Positions 1-13,341 of a stretch of 64,000 nucleotides of DNA are shown in pieces. The stretch comes from Amphiura filiformis (Eukaryota; Echinodermata; Ophiuroidea; Amphilepidida; Amphiuridae): assembly GCF_039555335.1 (NCBI RefSeq), contig NC_092637.1:8819815-8883814 (forward strand). The letters are read 5' to 3'. Made by a program: the position numbers and the translations under genes. The stretch's first letter is position 1, and each line of letters begins with the position of its first letter. The notes under the pieces were generated by a model. That model did no database searches. It was not told where the DNA came from and was given only the letters and a program-made list of their open reading frames with translations.

Positions 1-195
1 AGCGCCCTAAAAGCAAGACATTTTTTTTGTATAGTAAGTACTATTTTTTCAAAAATTTTTATGCTTTATCAAATTTTTCCGCCCTTTTTTATTTACTAAT
101 TCTTTTTTTTTTTTTTTTTTCTTCATCCGCCCCTTCATTTTTGCCGCCCCTGCTTTTACCGGGGGGCTAACACCCCAAAGCCCCCAAAATACGTG
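1..195 (-). repeat. GGCGGC-type interspersed repeat, truncated by window edge
   Basis: Read on the minus strand this begins with GCACGTATTTTGGGGGC, followed by a GGGGCGGCAAAA run. The same opening and the same purine-rich GGCGGC body occur at about 26765-27095 and 58437-58786 on the plus strand. It is a dispersed repeat with no coding content. Superfamily is not identifiable from what I can see. Confidence 0.6.
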
Positions 196-464
196 CATGC
201 TCTTGTAGCAATTGCGTGCACATAAAGATCACTGAATGCAGATTTATAAAATTAAACAGATATTTGTTTTAACAACAAAATCCTTCTTTTAATTGTGCTT
301 AGTTAAGTTTTATTATTACATTCAAAAAGGTTTTATGAGAGGTGGTAATTATAATATTATGAAAAGCAACACATTATTAACAGCTGTTTTACCTGCAATG
401 ATTTAAATCGCAAATTTATGTTTCTAAATTAACCTAGAATTACCAATAATGATGTTCCTATCGG

Positions 465-625
465 AATGACACAGTCAGTGGCCATACCAGGAATTTGGGG
501 GGGCATGGGGAAATGTGAATTTGAGGGGGATCAACAGATCTTGTGCAAAATTGCCGCAGAATTTGGACATTTTCATAATTGTGTGGTTTTAGTGGAGAGG
601 GGGCAAATGCTCCCTGTAGTGCCAC
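465..625. repeat. Degenerate GTGGC-flanked repeat
   Basis: It starts near CAGTGGCCATACCAGGAATT and ends near TAGTGCCACCACTGG, enclosing G-rich sequence with a CAAAATTGCCGCA word. Related copies sit at about 12655-12960, and a fragment at 12080-12190. The ends recall hAT-type CAGTGGCG termini but are too decayed to find a target-site duplication. Confidence 0.4.
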
Positions 626-1021
626 CACTGGACACAGTCATATAGGTGTTGGAAAATCTAGGCTCACTACCATCTTTGTTCTTGTGTGAAAACTTCCCGG
701 GATGTATTCCAGTTTTGCTCAGAATGCTTTTGGAATTGATTACTGGTTGCACATGATGTGAATGTGAAACTCAGAGTAGGTGTAATATGAAACACTTTCA
801 GGTGCCACATAATTGATTGGGTCAAAGTAGTAATACAGTATACATGTGACCTATTCCAGCCAAATATACTTTAAGTTTAGTAGGTTTTGAGAAACACTTG
901 AAAAGTAATAATTTTTAACTAAATTATATTTGTAAACAAAAACCTAATTTTTGTCCAAATACTGCAAAAATTAGTAAATCTCACTTTTTAATGTTTTTTT
1001 CATATTTGCTGAAATGGGTCA

Positions 1022-1174
1022 GGCTATTCCAGTTGAAATCCATACACCACCTATAGAAGACATGACCTTAATCTCTCACACAGAGGATGTAGATTTCAAT
1101 TCACACACAATGTGTGGAATATTAAGGTCTTCTATCGGATGATAAACTGATAATAGATTTCAACTGGAATAGCC
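1022..1174. mobile_element. Palindromic MITE, GGCTATTCCAGTTGAAATC family
   Basis: The left end GGCTATTCCAGTTGAAATC is matched in reverse complement at the right end (ATTTCAACTGGAATAGCC). Related palindromes occur at 36629-36830, 44504-44780 and 55041-55225, with a half copy at about 54326-54400. It is non-coding and short, and the whole element can fold on itself. Transposase class is not evident. Confidence 0.7.
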
Positions 1175-2146
1175 CATTATTTTGCAAGAACCTGAATACC
1201 TTCAAATCCCTGCCATAGCTCACAGCACCATTAGGGGTTAGGCCAAAAAAAAATTGTTGTGTTGCCCTCAATCGACCGACCCTAAATCCTGAAAAATCAG
1301 GGTCGCAATTTTTTTTTTTTTTGAATGAAGATTTTTACAGATTTGTTCAAAAAGTCAATGTTTTCACTTAAAATTAATATTTTATTGAAAGACTAGTCTT
1401 AAATTGATTATCTAACTTGTCTAACAAGTATCCAGAAGTCAAAATTGACAAATTTCCCCTTATTGAAAAAGCATTATTTAATACTTGAGGTGAAAACTGA
1501 AGGTTTGAAAAAAAAAAAAGAAAAAAAAAAAATGAATCTGGCCGACCGACCTAACTTTCCCATTTTACCCACTTCAGGGCAACGCAACAATTTTTTTGCC
1601 TTACAATGTATACTAGAGTGGTATAATCCCAGGGTATGAATCCTGTTCTCTACTCATCAATTTCCGTGCTTAGGGACTAATTCTTGTCTTATATTAGAAA
1701 ACTAATCTGGCTCAATATATCAGGAGATATGCATTTAGTGGTCTCTTTTATAGAAGCCATGAAAGGTCAGGATTTGATGAGATAAATGATAAGTTAATCG
1801 ACGACAAAGCAGCAACGTAGCTAAAATGGATGAGTTATCATGATGAGATATGCACTGTAAAAGGTGACGATGGAAAATTGATGAGTTATGACAAGTTGAT
1901 GTACAGTAATGAGTTATTTGATGACCCAAGTGATGACATCAACAAAATTTTTGGACTTCCTGATATGACAATTGACCGGTTATGCCAGAACTTGTGACAA
2001 ATTTATTTTCAAAGTTGTCCAATAAGTTGTCTCATAATACGTCACATACTCACATATAACTGTTGCATGCATTTATTTCACTTACGTCATTGCATAATGC
2101 ATTTAGAACATTTTTAGCCAAAAAGTCATCATTAGCTCACTCATTA

Positions 2147-2344
<198 letters not shown>

Positions 2345-2896
2345 TCATACTTTTCTATTCATACATTTCCAGGCACAGCTTCATCATCCCTATATTTTTG
2401 TGTCAAAAATTGCCGTGATAGTACGGCGAATCCTCTCATTTTCAACAGCTACGTATGGCGATTTTGTTCGAGATAGGCCGAGCGACTCAGGCTAAGCATA
2501 CCATTTACACGATATGAGATACCAGAGTTTCTATTCTACACGTTTTTACGATTTGCGCATGCTCAGTACCCCATATGATGTTGCCATTACAAGAAAATTT
2601 GATTTGTTGTCAGGTAAAACCCAGGTTTTGTTTACACTAACTGGAAATTCAATACACTAATCAGCGGCGATTGCTGTTTGCTGTAGATATATTTTACTGC
2701 ATTTTCAGTGTAACGATTTTTAAATCGTACGTTAAAAATGTGATATATTCAACTGTTTGAGAATTACAATCATATAAAAGGAACACGTATTGCCCATTCA
2801 GCTCAGATCCATGTGCTGTATAGAATATTAAATCACAAGTCTATAATACAATGCACATATATCGAGACACTATGCAACTTTCTTTATCTGCGTTAA

Positions 2897-3269
2897 TACC
2901 GTAACCACTCGGGTATAAGCCCACCTTCGGCTATAAGCCCACCCCCTATTTTTCAAAACATTCTGGGAACAAGGGTGCACTCAAGTATAAGCCCAGTTGT
3001 AATTTTGGCTAAGTTCTTAAATCAAATCAACACTTTTAAAAGCATGTATAAAAAGATACCAGTTGATCATTAACATTCCATACTTATAATTTTAAATAAA
3101 AATGACACAGATGATAGAAAATATTGGTACACCAGGCATACGCAAATGGGGATGATTGTTCTTATTTTTAAATTCAAGTACTAGCCCCTCCCCGGTTATA
3201 AGCCCACCCCATTTTTGAAGTGAAATCTGCTATCTATGGGAGTGGGCTTATACCCGAGTGGTTACGGTA
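2897..3269. mobile_element. Palindromic MITE, TACCGTAACCACTCGGGTAT ends
   Basis: The ends are TACCGTAACCACTCGGGTAT and its reverse complement, and the inverted match continues through repeated TATAAGCCCACC words. It is 373 bp and non-coding. A partial relative with the core CTAGCCCCTCCCCGG is at about 47870-48070. The TACCGTA start is shared with the elements at 30289 and 36190, which have different interiors. Confidence 0.75.
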
Positions 3270-3603
3270 ATAGAATATTGATTTAAGTAGAATTGAATAC
3301 ATCTCTACATTTTGAGTTTGTACTTCACCACTGTGCGATCTAGCGATCGAATTCTAGCCAATCAGATAGGACTCCTTTTCTTGCGTTCGGTGAAATACCA
3401 ATCACCTGTCGCTCACCAACGGAGTATTAAGTTGCAGGGAAAAATATTTATAATACAGGGTGTCGACACTGTGCCAGGGTTGTAGCTACAGTGAGCGGTG
3501 GTGGGCGGTAGAGCCCATCACTCAGTTTTGGAGCCCACCACTCAGCTGCAATTTAGTAATATTGGAGCTCACCATCTGGGAGTTCTACAGTACAAATATC
3601 CTA

Positions 3604-3882
<279 letters not shown>

Positions 3883-4630
3883 TCAAGGTCAGTGTAGTGA
3901 TAAACACAACTCGGGTTGTATTTATATGAATATCCATTATATGAATATGAATATATTCATTCATATTTTCTTCCATAAAAATCATTACCAGTACAGCAAA
4001 GTCATAAAAAAAAACCTGACAAACATATGATGTGACCCAATCCATTCCACTCAGGCTAAAGTCAGAAATTTTGAAAATTAAGTTACTACCATTACTGACT
4101 TGCTCATCTTACTGATGTCGAATCCCCAGGTCTTTTGAATACTTGGTTGTAAAGTTATGAACATTTTATATCCATTTTCTTATGTTTTTGTTTTTTCTAC
4201 TCCTTTTTCCCTATATCTCAGTTTTATTATTGCAAACTTTAGCTTGATTAGACCAGATCTGGTCACAAATACAAACATGTTATGGAGGAAAAGGCTGGAT
4301 GCTCAAAAAGGCCTGAAAAGTAAGCCTTTCCCCCAAAATCAAATGAAGTTACCAAAAGAATTGATGCAACTTTACTTATCATAATCAAAAGACAATACAA
4401 GACAAGAAAAAGGCACTCGTGGGAAAAGATTAAGGATCTACGCAGCATACATGTACAGGGTTGTTTAGGATGAAATTACATGCAGTTGTCTCGAATTGGA
4501 TATACCATAATATGGCGCTGTTTACTTGCTAGCAGATTCAACTAGACTGATTCTCAACGTAGCCAGGATTTTAGGGTTGCATTTTAGTAGTAGACTAGTC
4601 AAGTCCAAAATAGTCTAGGTACAACTTATA

Positions 4631-5601
4631 GGGGAGATTGGGGTTAGTTGAAACATTTTTCACAAAATCGTCTTTTTAACGCAAACCGATTACTTTCAAG
4701 AAACACTAACCATATCAGTATAAACATACACATACATGCTACAAATACAGCCTTAAACTTTATTGGACCTGCTTATGATTATTCATATAATCCAATTTGA
4801 AAATTTGAAAAAAAGTGTTTCAACTAACCCCACCCCTGGGGTAAGTTGAAACATAGGTGAGATTAGTTGAAACACGGCTTAAAAATTTCAAAATAATTAT
4901 TATTGTGTTGTTAGGGTTATACTTCCCTTGAAGGCACCCTTTAACATACAATCAGTGTGAAAAAATGAATAAATAAATATGTGGGAGTGCGGGTCAACAC
5001 TTTGGACACAAGGTGACGAGTGTCACCATGGACCAAAATATGAGAAGCCTAAAATATTATAAAATGTACTTTCTGTGTGCACTTTTTGCTTGTATTATTG
5101 CTTTTTAACTATATTAAAGCAATATTGAAGAAATGGCAAACATGTTACAAATTTTTAAATAGTCAATTTTTTTACCATATTTTTCTATAGGATTTTCATG
5201 TGCCAAATAACCCCACCTCAAAAGTTTCAACTAACCCCAATGCCTATTTTTACATTTCAAAGTTCATTACACAAAATAAGAAATACAATACAACTTTTAT
5301 TTAACATTCTGGGACTTACTACTAGTGCTTATGATACTCAAAAAATAATCCCCTGAATCTTCAAACAACATGGAGATAAGGCATCTTTTCCGAGGGGTAT
5401 AAAAATTAGTCAGTAAGTCAAAAAACAGATATTCCTTTCCCAAGCCAACACTGGTGGGGCATCAGTGCTGTTGCTAATTTGGTGGATGACCCTTACTAAT
5501 ACCTATTACTAGGTGCCAGTATTTTACCAAATTAATTTTTTGTGTCAGAAAAAATACAATGTTTCAACTTACCCCGCGTTCCAACTAACCCCAATCTCCC
5601 C
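4631..5601. mobile_element. Inverted-repeat DNA element with TA target, GGGGAGATTGGGGTTAG ends
   Basis: The left end GGGGAGATTGGGGTTAGTTG is mirrored at the right end (CAACTAACCCCAATCTCCCC). TA lies immediately outside each end (4629-4630, 5602-5603). Subterminal copies of GGGGT(A/T)AGTTGAAACA occur in both orientations, for example near 4840-4875 and 5210-5240. The 971-bp element has no transposase frame. TA duplication and short ends are compatible with a Tc1/mariner or pogo relative, but superfamily is inferred only. Confidence 0.75.
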
Positions 5602-6062
5602 TACTATAGTTTATAATTTGCTGGTGCTCTCAGACATGTTTACGGGACTTCATATCAAAATGAGACAATATTTGCCTATAAATGCAAACATGAATATTGG
5701 TTTCACAACAAATAAATCTGCATCATAATCAGGTCCGGATATATACTTAAGTTCATCAACACTGTAAAACTTTTGCCCAACGTACACAAATGTACACAGA
5801 TCTATCCAAAAGTTTGCCATACATTATATTGGCCTGTATAGTTGTATTGTACCCTTTACCCTAGTGGACTTTGATCATCTTCACTGATAATTTGATCTAC
5901 AATCAAGGAAAATAATGTTGGCACACTGACACTCTGAAAATGTAAATCACTACCTCTCCCTTCATTCAATATTGATGAAACCATTGGACTCTCAAGTTTC
6001 CCATCATTGGTTGAGGGGGAATGGGGGGAGGAAAAGGTTTACTTCTCTCATCAAACATTTCA

Positions 6063-6913
6063 CTGAACTAGTAGACTTCTCCGTAGTCCACTTGCCCATT
6101 TTGCATACTCTGGCTATTACATTTAAGCATAAAACTCTGATTTATATTGATTTGTGTGCAACTGATTGATTTTCACATCTGTATCTGATCTTTTCAGTCA
6201 CCGCACTCCCTCTGTTTGTTAGCTTCCCAAGTGGACTACTGACTTTGCCTTGCGGTTAAGATTTTTAACACGGGACTCTATGGAGAGTTAGGCCAATTTC
6301 CGGCCTAACTAAAATTGGCCATGTTGTAATGCATCTTTAAATGGATCTGCCTTGTGATTGGTCGCCCATATCTCGCTATGGTTTAAATCTTCCGGGCCCG
6401 CGCCATTACCATTAACTACACCGTACACAACTGTCTGTGGTATTTATGGCGCTTTTTGTGTTGACGCCGAAAGTTAATCTCTCATCAAACATCTAGCGCG
6501 TCTTATACTATACCATGCTTAGTACTTGTGGTTAATGGACTGATAAACAAGTATGCTTGACAGTGTGTTTTAGAGAGCCAAGTCCAGGGGTCAAAGTTCT
6601 GCTTAAAATTCAAAGTCCATAGTCGGATTTTCGTGGTTCGCTATCTATCATAAACTGCATATGGTAGATTCCAAAATCAGAATTGTTCAGTATTAAAGTG
6701 AGCCATTATAATTATGCAAGATAATGTTGCATTCAATTACTTTTATTGTCACTAATCGTCTGATATTCTTAATTCTTTATGACCATTTTACTATTGAATA
6801 CTTTAATTTTAATAAACATCAGTATAATTTTGAGCTCAACGAAATGGGTTCATCATGACTAATAATAACATATTTTTAATAAAATTCGACTATGGCATAG
6901 TCTACTGAACTAG
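6063..6913. mobile_element. Mutator-like non-autonomous element, copy A, with 9-bp target duplication
   Basis: The element runs from 6072 (TAGACTTCTCCGTAGTCC) to 6904 (ending TAGTCTA). It is flanked by the 9-bp direct repeat CTGAACTAG at 6063-6071 and 6905-6913. The terminal repeats are about 18 bp and imperfect. A second copy in opposite orientation occupies 33942-34753 with its own 9-bp duplication. A 9-bp duplication is the known signature of Mutator/MULE elements. No transposase is encoded. Confidence 0.8.
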
Positions 6914-7410
6914 CAGAGCAGCATGAAGAGTTCCAAGAGTCAAGATGTGCCAACTATTTTTTCCTTGATTGTTTACATTGATATTGCAAAGCCCTACATT
7001 TACTACAATATTACAATTACCCTAAATTTTAATTCATCATTTTATAATACAGTCATATAATGTAAAATTGTATATAAAATGACAAGTAGAGTACGTTATA
7101 GGACTACGCAACTTGCACTCAGAACAAAACACAATGGGGAACGATTGCCCGCTACATGTACATGTAAAAGAAGAAACTGAAATAATTTTAACGACAGAAC
7201 AGTTTACAAACCCAAAGTGTTACCATTTTTAAACAAGACAATAAACTCAAATCCTGACCAGCGCGCAAAACAACTGAATATCACAGATGAAGAACTTCTT
7301 CTATAAAAGATAACATTTTTATCATAAATTATGCAAGAACAAAATTTGACAAATAAACCATACATTTGTACCATGCATGTCTGCACCTGCTACAGAGTGC
7401 AAGATTTACG

Positions 7411-7758
7411 GGGCTGTGCAATAATTATAAGCCCCCCGGGCCCGGGGGATAAAATTTCCCAACAGCCCGCCAGAAATCGCTTTGCCCCCCCCTCTCGGCC
7501 CACCAAAAATTGCTTTCCCTCCCTCTCGCAAAACCTAATGGTAGATATATGTTGCGAGTGCAGCGAGCCTTTTTAGAGCCTTGATTTTTTAAAAGGCGCC
7601 CGGCCATGAATGCGTGTCAAAAATCGCTTGCCCCCCCTGTCTCGGCTGGCAAAAAATTGCTTGCCTCCCCCTTATGACTCGCCAAAAATTTCTTGCCCCT
7701 CCCCCCAATTTTACCCTCCAACATACAGGTCTCATAATTATTTAATTGCACAGCCTGG
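7411..7758. repeat. Inverted-repeat element with GGGCTGTGCAATAATTAT ends
   Basis: The left end GGGCTGTGCAATAATTAT is mirrored near 7730-7758 (ATAATTATTTAATTGCACAG). The interior is C-rich with repeated AAAATTGCTTGCC-like words. Related, more decayed copies are at 10516-10705, 11644-11870 and 20757-20945. Open frames across it are low-complexity and not conserved. Confidence 0.55.
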
Positions 7759-7794
7759 AAATTTCTAACAAAGATAGAATTTAAATAAAACTTA

Positions 7795-8280
<486 letters not shown>

Positions 8281-8384
8281 CTAAAGATAAATTGGTTGTG
8301 TACACGTACACGTAGCGTTTAATTGTTTTGTGATACTCTAAAACAATAAAAGACAGATGTGAATATCTGGCAAACACAGGGAAC

Positions 8385-8560
8385 TTGGCCGATTTGGTCC
8401 AGTACTGGGCCAGTGTTGGGCCACACCTGGTACCGGCGATTGGATCAACAAAAGGACCTTTCGTGTGGTCCAGCAAAAGTGACACTTGGATTGGACCATA
8501 ATGCGGAGCCGCTTGCAATGGGCCACATCAAGCCACTTTTGCTGGCCCAGAGCTGGTAGT
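8385..8560. repeat. TGGGCCAG/GGTCCAG palindromic repeat
   Basis: It contains repeated, inverted GGTCCAGTACTGGGCCAG-type words. A related cluster is at 22373-22612. The structure is palindromic and probably a transposon relic. It lies 120-300 bp upstream of the PI4K2 start codon. Confidence 0.6.
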
Positions 8561-9829
8561 ACCACGAGCTGTCTTTAAGTTTTCATAAAAATTCTAATCA
8601 ATCACCGGATGTGTTTAAGCTTATAAAAAGTAAATTAGATGCCGTTTAAAAGGTTTTTATTCGTATATCTTGGCCCAAAAGCATATACATATTTAACAGA
8701 ATGTTAGAGGATTCAGGCTGACCACTGACGACATCGAATAGGTATGTATAAACTATAAAAAAATCTTGTAATTTCACATGCATAAATCTCATTTGGTTTC
8801 ATTTTCCGCGAGCGGAGAGTGTCATGTCATGCATGCATATGTCATTGTCAGCTCAAGAACATGAATGATGAACATGATACATCATGGACAATGACATATT
8901 TGTGGTAAATATGCTGACTGAATTTGAATCCACGATTAATGGAACAGTTTATTAGATCATTAGAAGACACAAGTTCATTCTGGTGAATGTATGACTTGCA
9001 TTGGCATGCCGCCTTGCAATGCATTTTGGTTTAGGTGTTCCACTCTTTTGCAAAGAAAAAGGAGAGAAGAGAAAGAGGGGGAAAGGAGAAAAAAGAAAGG
9101 AGAAGAGAAATACTTACATTGCACATAGGCCCATGCCTAAAAAAACGGACATTTGGTTCGTAAGTAGGCCCTATAATTATATAGGCCCTAGGCTGAGCCT
9201 GTGATTAATTTAGGCATTACTTGAAGGCGGGTCCTCGGCACAAAATGTGAAAATTACTGCTGGCCCGTCGACATGCCTATTAAGACTGACTCTGCTTACT
9301 TCAACATCGATCCATGCTTTAATTGCGAGTCTCAAGTTTTTAGGCCTAAATGCCGGGGGGCACTCACATGTAAAGGTGAAATGCGGGTATGTGCGGCGGT
9401 CAAGGGTCCCTTTTTCAGGCTCTCCGGCAGTTCCTTAAGCCCCACATTTGCAATATGCTCCAGAAATTTTTAGCTCCAAAGCCTATAAGTTGGTCACAGT
9501 CGATTTTAGTTCACAGAGCCCCACAAATATGTTGAAATTTCAGTTCATCATGCAAGCTCCTATTTTGACCCAAAATTAGTCAGCGCCGCAAACCCCTACC
9601 AAAATTTTAGTTGAGTGCCCCCCCCCCCAGGCCTAAATGTAGCTTGTGTAACATTTAAAATTTTGCAAATTGAGTTTGCCCACCCCTTTTTGATAGTTTA
9701 AAATAATGCAGCAAATGGCTTCAATTGGACCGTGATTGATTTTCCAACTTCTGTGTGGGAACATCCCCTCAGGCTCAGACACCTCCTGCCGACCTGCGTA
9801 GTGGATAAACAAGTGGCCAGCCATTTTCG

Positions 9830-10050
9830 CTTCTGCTTTCAACATTTGCCAATTAAAACTTGTCCACAAAAGCCCCACAAAAGACTTCATGGACTGCTCA
9901 TTTCACACATTCTCGACTTTTTCAAACTAAGATTTTACAAACTAATAGTGCAAAAATGGTCCACCAAATCGCTTCAATTAGGTCTTCATTTGGCAAAAGT
10001 TTCTTACTTCTGAGGGGGAACATGATCACATCAACCCTTAGACACCCACC
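9830..10050. repeat. Interspersed repeat with AAATGGTCCACCAAATCGCT core
   Basis: A unit containing ATGGTCCACCAAATCGCTTC followed by TTAGGTCTTCATTTGGCAAA occurs here and twice more at about 28600-28710 and 28830-28970, accompanied by a TGGACTGCTCATTTCACA word. It is an ancient dispersed repeat of unknown class. Open frames crossing it are not conserved between copies. Confidence 0.55.
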
Positions 10051-10515
10051 CTGCTTCGCGCAAGTGCGACGCGATGGCCGCTATGCGGCAATTTACAAAA
10101 ATTTATTACTGGTACTTTTTCTGAAATTGGGCTCTTGTTGGGCATCCAGTTTTATACGCCTTGCGCCTGGGTGTTTAGGCCTATTCTATTTTGAACTGCT
10201 TATTCTGAACTGCATACGGTACTTCATTTTGTTTAAAAGCTACGGTATAGCTTTTTTGCATTTTTCAACCCAAATATCAAGTCACTTTTCAGGAATGCCA
10301 GCCGGGTAAAATGTGTGTAAATAAATTTTATCACCATTAGAAGCTTTGTCCAAAAGTGCTGTAGGCCTACCTTAAAATCATATGGTCTCTTTAAATCTTA
10401 AATCATGACTCTTATTGCAGCCTCTCTGCTTACAGGCCTATGTATTTACATGTAGAAAAATCCAAATAATATGAATTTCATGCTGAAATGGCTTGTGGTT
10501 TGCTGGAGGTCATAG

Positions 10516-10705
10516 GTCAAAAACTATGGGGGGGGGACAAGCAATTTTTGGCGCACATTTTTGGGGCGCCTTTTAAATAAAATGCTCTAAAAAGGCTTAG
10601 GAAAACAAGCGATTTTAGCGGGCCGCTGGGGGGGGGGGCAAGCGATTTTTAGCGAGCCGTTTGGAAATTTTACCCCCCAGGGGTGCTCATATTGCACAGC
10701 CCCAG
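10516..10705. repeat. Copy of the 7411-7758 repeat family
   Basis: It carries the words CAAGCAATTTTTGGCG and GGGGCAAGCGATTTTTAGCG, then an end resembling CATATTGCACAGCCCC. It is more decayed than the 7411 copy. Confidence 0.5.
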
Positions 10706-10846
10706 ACAAGAATAAAGAATCGGAACATGTGTTATTTAGTGACTTTTTAAATAAATACCGCGGTACTACTGAAAATGATATGAATAAACATTTAGATGAC
10801 CAAAATGTGTATTACTTTGTATCAATATTTTATTTTGTTGTTTCAG

Positions 10847-10976
10847 AAAAGGAATTGAGGAATATCTCATCAGAAAGTATCGTGACTTCAACATCATTCA
10901 CAGAGCCAAGTATGAAAATGGTTACATGGTGACAGTGAAAGCAGACAATTGGAATGACTTCAAATCAACACCATAG
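10847..10976 (+). CDS. Possible orphan terminal exon, unidentified protein
   Basis: After a good acceptor (TTTTGTTGTTTCAG at 10833-10846) one frame stays open for 42 codons to TAG at 10974-10976. The product is unusually protein-like for this region: it starts KGIEEYLIRKYRDFNIIH and ends NGYMVTVKADNWNDFKSTP. I do not recognise the family. No partner exon upstream on this strand was found before the PI4K2 start. It could be the 3' exon of a small gene, a retrocopy fragment or chance. The alternative frame is shorter and less natural. Confidence 0.3.
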
Positions 10977-11079
10977 ATGTGTCACTATATGTGTTCCAGT
11001 TCAAATATTGTTGAAATTGCATTGATTTTGCATATTTTCAACCGTGACTATAGGAATACATGCCATTCAGACCAACCAG

Positions 11080-11215
11080 GCTAGAATATACTAGTTTGAG
11101 GATTGACTAGTTTATGGTTAGTCAAGCTGGACGGACTGGTAAAGGTAGATGGACTAGCTTAACGTTAGTCAAGCCGGCTTGACTAGGTTGCTCGACTAGC
11201 TTCAAGTTTAAATTT
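11080..11215. repeat. CTAGTC/GACTAG-rich repeat, small copy
   Basis: Repeated CTAGTC and GACTAG words are spaced about 15-25 bp apart on both strands, with intervening AAGCTGGA and AAGCCGG words. A larger version is at 14188-14505 and a short trace at about 4540-4620. It is non-coding. Confidence 0.55.
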
Positions 11216-11350
11216 TGCCACTCTGTGGTATGTGACCTCTGACCCAACTATAAGCGGGGAAACACAACTGTCAACTGTCAGAGTAAACTACTGATACTGT
11301 ACTACACGTATACACTGCACTGCAGAGCAACACTTCAAGTTCTTGTCCCA

Positions 11351-11404
11351 ATGTCCTGGAATTATATGCATCAAGATTTTGTAGAAGATGTCTTCCGCCA
11401 CAAT
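11351..11404 (+). CDS. Possible first exon of a small two-exon gene
   Basis: ATG at 11351 opens 18 codons (MSWNYMHQDFVEDVFRHN) to a consensus donor AAT|GTAAGT at 11405. It joins in phase 0 to 13820-13978. I do not recognise the product. Support is only the ATG, the donor and frame compatibility, so this is a hypothesis. An alternative is chance splice-like sequence in intergenic DNA. Confidence 0.2.
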
Positions 11405-11643
11405 GTAAGTCTTGCTTTGTGTTGATTATGTAAAGTTGCAATTATTATAATATTACATCAGAAAGACCAAAAATAATGTCATGCATATATGCCGGCATAA
11501 CAAGCCATCAACATGCCAGTCTTTATATACATAGCAGCTAGTATGCAACAGCAACACTGTGATACAACATGTAGGCCTGTGTACTATTTTTTTTAGTTGT
11601 ATAGCAATACATGTAGTGCCAGCAATACACCCTAGATGCAGGC

Positions 11644-11870
11644 CCGTACGCAGGGTGACTCCCCGGGTGAGGGCAAGCAATAATTGGCACACATTCATAG
11701 GGCGTCTTTTAAATAACATGCTCTAAAATGCTAAAAATAAAATGCTCTAAAAGTGGGCCTTGGCTGTAAAGTTCAAGCGCAATTTTTGCCAAGCCAATAG
11801 GGGGGTGGGATGGCAAGCATTTCTGCCTTTTGAAAATTCCCCAGGGGGCTCACAATTATTGCACAGGGCT
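11644..11870. repeat. Copy of the 7411-7758 repeat family
   Basis: It contains GGGCAAGCAATAATTGGC, ATAACATGCTCTAAAA and a CACAATTATTGCACAGGG end matching the family terminus. It is decayed. Confidence 0.5.
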
Positions 11871-12654
11871 CCCCTTAATATAAATTTATCAAAGGCATAA
11901 CATATGATGATGATTGTCAGAAAATTCAAAACAACCCCTGTTGCAGATTGCATTGTGAGCTTTATTTTACCCTTATTTTGTTCTAAACGATTGAATTAAA
12001 ACTGGAATTTGGATTGAAAAACTAGCCCTATTTTCACAATTTTGACTTTCATGAACACTTGAATAGGTCTATTTAAAGTACAGTGGCGATTGCCAGAATT
12101 TTTTTCGGTGACATGGCCCTGAAATTCACTCCCGGCTCCCCCCATGAAGGGGGAAGTGAATTTCAACAAATTTTGCCCAAAATTGCTGCAAAAAAAAATT
12201 CAAAAAAATTTCAAATATGACTCATTTAAATATATCATACCGTACCTTAAATTAGCAACAAAAAAATGCTATGTGCATGGTCTGCAATTAATTACTTTTT
12301 TAAAGAATAACAACTGTGACCCAAAATCTACAATCGACAGTTTGTCAAATCCCATTTTAATTCCATGAATTTTTTTATAGGCTCTGTGGCTGACGATGCA
12401 ACCGTGAAGCTTGAAAGACTCAACGCCAACATATAGGCCCCTACAGCTAGTCTGAATGATTTCGTTCAAATACCAAAGGTAACTGAAAAATGTGTGACCA
12501 GATCGACAGCCTCATCCGGTCATACTGTTCTTTATCCTAGATCAAAATGGAGACATTTTGCATCAGAAGAAACCTCATGTATTCTCATAATCCCATGATA
12601 TTTTAGACCTGAAATATGTTCCGTTTAGCATGTTTAGATGTTATAAACTGGTTC

Positions 12655-12965
12655 TCAGTGGCGACATCAGGAATTTTTTCAGAGGGGGGGGAGTGAATGG
12701 GGGGCAAAATCTTCTAAATTTGCACAAAATTGCTGCAAAAAGTGAAATTTTCTGTAATTTTAGTTCAAAAACTGGGGGAGTAAGAAAAATGCCCCCTGTA
12801 GTGCTGCCACAGATTGTTTTTTGTGGGTGGCAAAGTGAATGAGTGCAAAATCATCCAATTTTGTGCAAAATTGCTGCAAAAAAGTGATCATTTTTCAGAA
12901 TAAGTGGGGGTGGGGGGGGGGAAGAATATTGAGGGGGCAAATGCCCCGGTGCCACCAATGATGGT
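12655..12965. repeat. Degenerate CAGTGGCGAC repeat, two internal units
   Basis: It starts at CAGTGGCGACATCAGGAATT and holds two similar units, each with GTGCAAAATTGCTGCAAAAA and a G-run. The right side ends in GCCCCGGTGCCACCA. It is related to 465-625 and is probably a decayed hAT-like element. Confidence 0.4.
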
Positions 12966-13341
12966 TCTATGGCCATTATGAAACACATTTTTGGTTCTAA
13001 ATGTTAAAACTGCTTGTGCAATTTAAGACAGTATACTATATTTGTATTAAGTACTGTCCCTGATGGTGGACTCTAAAAAATGGTGTGGAAATACATGACC
13101 AACCAAAATTTTGGAGGTGTAAGAACTTCTTAAAGTTTCCTGCCTGTTGTCATTCGTCAAAATTAAGCTCCCATTTTGAAACATCAAAAAAAAATTGTTG
13201 TTGGTTTAGGGATGAAATCAAAACTCCACTGGCGGTTGACCGCCTGTCCTTTTGCTATTGTTCTAAACAATGGCAACTGGACAGAACCGCCAGTCAACCG
13301 CCGGTCGAGTTTTGATTTCAGTCCTTAATTGATGGGACTAT

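Noticed and set aside
9860-10309. 149-codon plus-strand open frame
   Set aside because: Lies on a dispersed repeat also found at 28600-28970, where the frame is not preserved.
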